This document shows, piece after piece, positions 63,117 to 64,000 of a stretch of 64,000 bases of DNA. The stretch lies in NCBI GenBank assembly GCA_963701375.1, contig CAVOZT010000004.1:1240001-1304000 (forward strand), given 5' to 3'. The position numbers were made by a program, and so were the translations under genes. The DNA comes from CAVXTF01 sp963701375. GTDB lineage: Bacteria > Actinomycetota > Acidimicrobiia > Acidimicrobiales > CAVXTF01. Under the pieces are notes generated by a model that saw nothing but the letters and a program-made list of their open reading frames with translations, searched no databases and was not told the origin of the DNA. Position 1 is the stretch's first letter, and every line of letters starts with the position of its first letter.

Positions 63117-63551
63117 TCAGGTCGTCTTGACGATCAGAAGATTGCAGGGGGCCTTGTGGGCGATCGTGTTCGGGACCGAACCCAAGATCCGCCTTTCCAT
63201 CCCCTTGTTGCCGACGACGATCAAGTCAGCCCCCACCTGCTCGGCTATGCCGATCACCGCCTCGGCCGGCGAATCGTTGAGCGAGTGGGTCTTCACGTCA
63301 ACACCAGAGGCCCGGGAGGCGACACCTTCCAAGAGTTGCCGGCTCGCTTCGGTCCCGAGGGCGTGTCCGAGGACGTCGTCACCGGGGATAGGTGCCCCGG
63401 CGACTGCCATCTGGGCCGCGCCCGCAGTGGTGTGGTAGGCGTTGACCAGGTGAAGGGTCGCGCCGCTCTCGCGAGCGAGAGCAATTGCGAGATCCACCGC
63501 TCCGTTTGCCGTCTCCGAACCGTCGGTGCCTACCACGATGGTCGCGAACAT
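63117..63551 (-). CDS. Universal stress protein (UspA family)
   Basis: A 144-residue single-domain Usp. FATIVVGTDGSETANGAV opens the fold, and GADLIVVGNKGMERRILGSVPNTIAHKAPCNLLIV ends it. The GxxGx9GS-type ATP-binding loop is present in GNKGMERRILGSV. It probably binds ATP and acts in stress survival. ATG 63551; upstream frame to 63611 lacks support. Confidence 0.92.
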   Translation of the reverse strand: MFATIVVGTDGSETANGAVDLAIALARESGATLHLVNAYHTTAGAAQMAVAGAPIPGDDVLGHALGTEASRQLLEGVASRASGVDVKTHSLNDSPAEAVIGIAEQVGADLIVVGNKGMERRILGSVPNTIAHKAPCNLLIVKTT

Positions 63552-63647
63552 GGTTCTCCTCTCGGTGCGATCCCGACGATACAACGATCTGGAACTCGTT
63601 AACCTGGCCACGACCGTTTCGGCGGAACAGCCGAAGCGTGCCGAATT

Positions 63648-64000
63648 TCAGCGGAAGTCGAACGCGACCTTTATCGCCCCCGAGTCGTCCTGAGTCGCAA
63701 GGGCGGTGAACGCCGATCGCCATTCTTCGAGTGGGAAGGTGTGAGTCAGCATTCCCGTCAGGTCCACTCGTTTGTCGTCCACCATGTCGAGGTAATGCGC
63801 GATCGCGTGCTTCCGCACACCATCTACTGATTCGACGCCGAACGCGTTCGATCCCACCCACGAGATCTCCTTGAAGTACAGAGGCGACCACTCCCATCGT
63901 TCGGGCGCGTTCACCCCGCTCTTCACGAGCGTCCCGCGCTGTGCGAGGAGCCTGACTGCTACCTCCGAAGTCGTCGCAGTCCCGATCGTGTCGTAGACCA
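63648..64000 (-). CDS. Zinc-type alcohol dehydrogenase-like protein (partial, cut by window edge)
   Basis: The C-terminal 116 residues of a medium-chain dehydrogenase. VYDTIGTATTSEVAVRLLAQ and GTLVKSGVNAPERWEW are from the nucleotide-binding domain's end, and MLTHTFPLEEWRSAFTAL with GAIKVAFDF form the C-terminal catalytic lid. The 5' end with the Zn and NAD sites lies outside the window. Substrate cannot be assigned. Confidence 0.85.
   Translation of the reverse strand, partial: VYDTIGTATTSEVAVRLLAQRGTLVKSGVNAPERWEWSPLYFKEISWVGSNAFGVESVDGVRKHAIAHYLDMVDDKRVDLTGMLTHTFPLEEWRSAFTALATQDDSGAIKVAFDFR

Overview
The window looks like chromosomal DNA of a high-GC actinobacterium, most likely Acidimicrobiia or Thermoleophilia. 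This is inferred from gene content, not from an rRNA gene. Indicators are a deazaflavin(F420)-type nitroreductase, a PPOX-class F420-dependent oxidoreductase family protein, HTH-fused and CBS-fused citrate synthases, SCO6745-family, DUF3054, DUF4388 and DUF4232 proteins, a SEC-C methionine aminopeptidase and a GlnD with two ACT domains. I see no phage, IS element, CRISPR array or plasmid module. Two tRNA genes (Cys-GCA, Val-GAC), one cobalamin riboswitch and one Zur-type operator can be read directly.

Layout. 0-4 kb: c-di-GMP genes (PAS/HD-GYP, membrane GGDEF) around a decayed esterase fragment, then Hsp20. 4-11 kb: acyl-CoA dehydrogenase, F420-type nitroreductase, a roughly 0.7 kb gene-poor and hairpin-rich gap, a mercuric-reductase-like flavoprotein and an M20 peptidase. 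10.8-18.8 kb: PPOX protein, DUF4388 protein, methyltransferase, enoyl-CoA hydratase, an RsbW-like kinase overlapping a 3xGAF SpoIIE phosphatase, and an L,D-transpeptidase. 19-24 kb: glnD, a small membrane protein, a GT4 glycosyltransferase, tRNA-Cys and a DMT transporter. 24-29.8 kb: secreted and membrane proteins, a PhyH-type oxygenase, tRNA-Val, a zinc-ribbon protein and a thioesterase. 29.8-31.8 kb: an ABC-2 exporter with a 58-residue zinc-ribbon microprotein. 32-34.5 kb: secreted protein, lipoprotein and P-loop kinase. 34.5-41 kb: a Ni/Co transporter under a B12 riboswitch, small enzymes, RDD, DUF1003 and MntP membrane proteins, and a broken LytR-CpsA-Psr gene. 41-46 kb: a large secreted beta-helix protein and a lipoprotein with seven WnG/SC repeats. 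46-49.6 kb: CocE-type hydrolase, DinB-like protein, Map and a small HTH protein. 49.7-52.8 kb: a zinc/manganese ABC importer divergent from its Fur-family regulator. 52.9-55.7 kb: two divergent citrate synthases with different regulatory domains. 55.7-64 kb: DUF4232 lipoprotein, SCO6745 protein, a Tat-exported phospholipase C, a cold-shock protein, a PAS-GGDEF-EAL protein, a universal stress protein and a truncated zinc alcohol dehydrogenase.

A striking property is the number of one-base frame breaks inside otherwise well-conserved genes: enoyl-CoA hydratase, RsbW-like, SpoIIE, glnD three times, both parts of the ABC-2 exporter, ZnuC-like and several others. They concentrate at 13-32 kb, and one of them hits glnD. 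I read most of them as sequence or assembly indels, so I annotate these genes as single frameshifted CDSs. Two or three loci (esterase, SnoaL-like, LCP) also lack whole domains and look like true gene remnants.

Functional threads: c-di-GMP signalling (three proteins), partner-switching signalling (SpoIIE/RsbW), metal homeostasis (Zur-type operator with importer, B12-controlled Ni/Co transporter, MntP), fatty-acyl metabolism (acyl-CoA dehydrogenase, enoyl-CoA hydratase, thioesterase), and a set of secreted or cell-envelope proteins.
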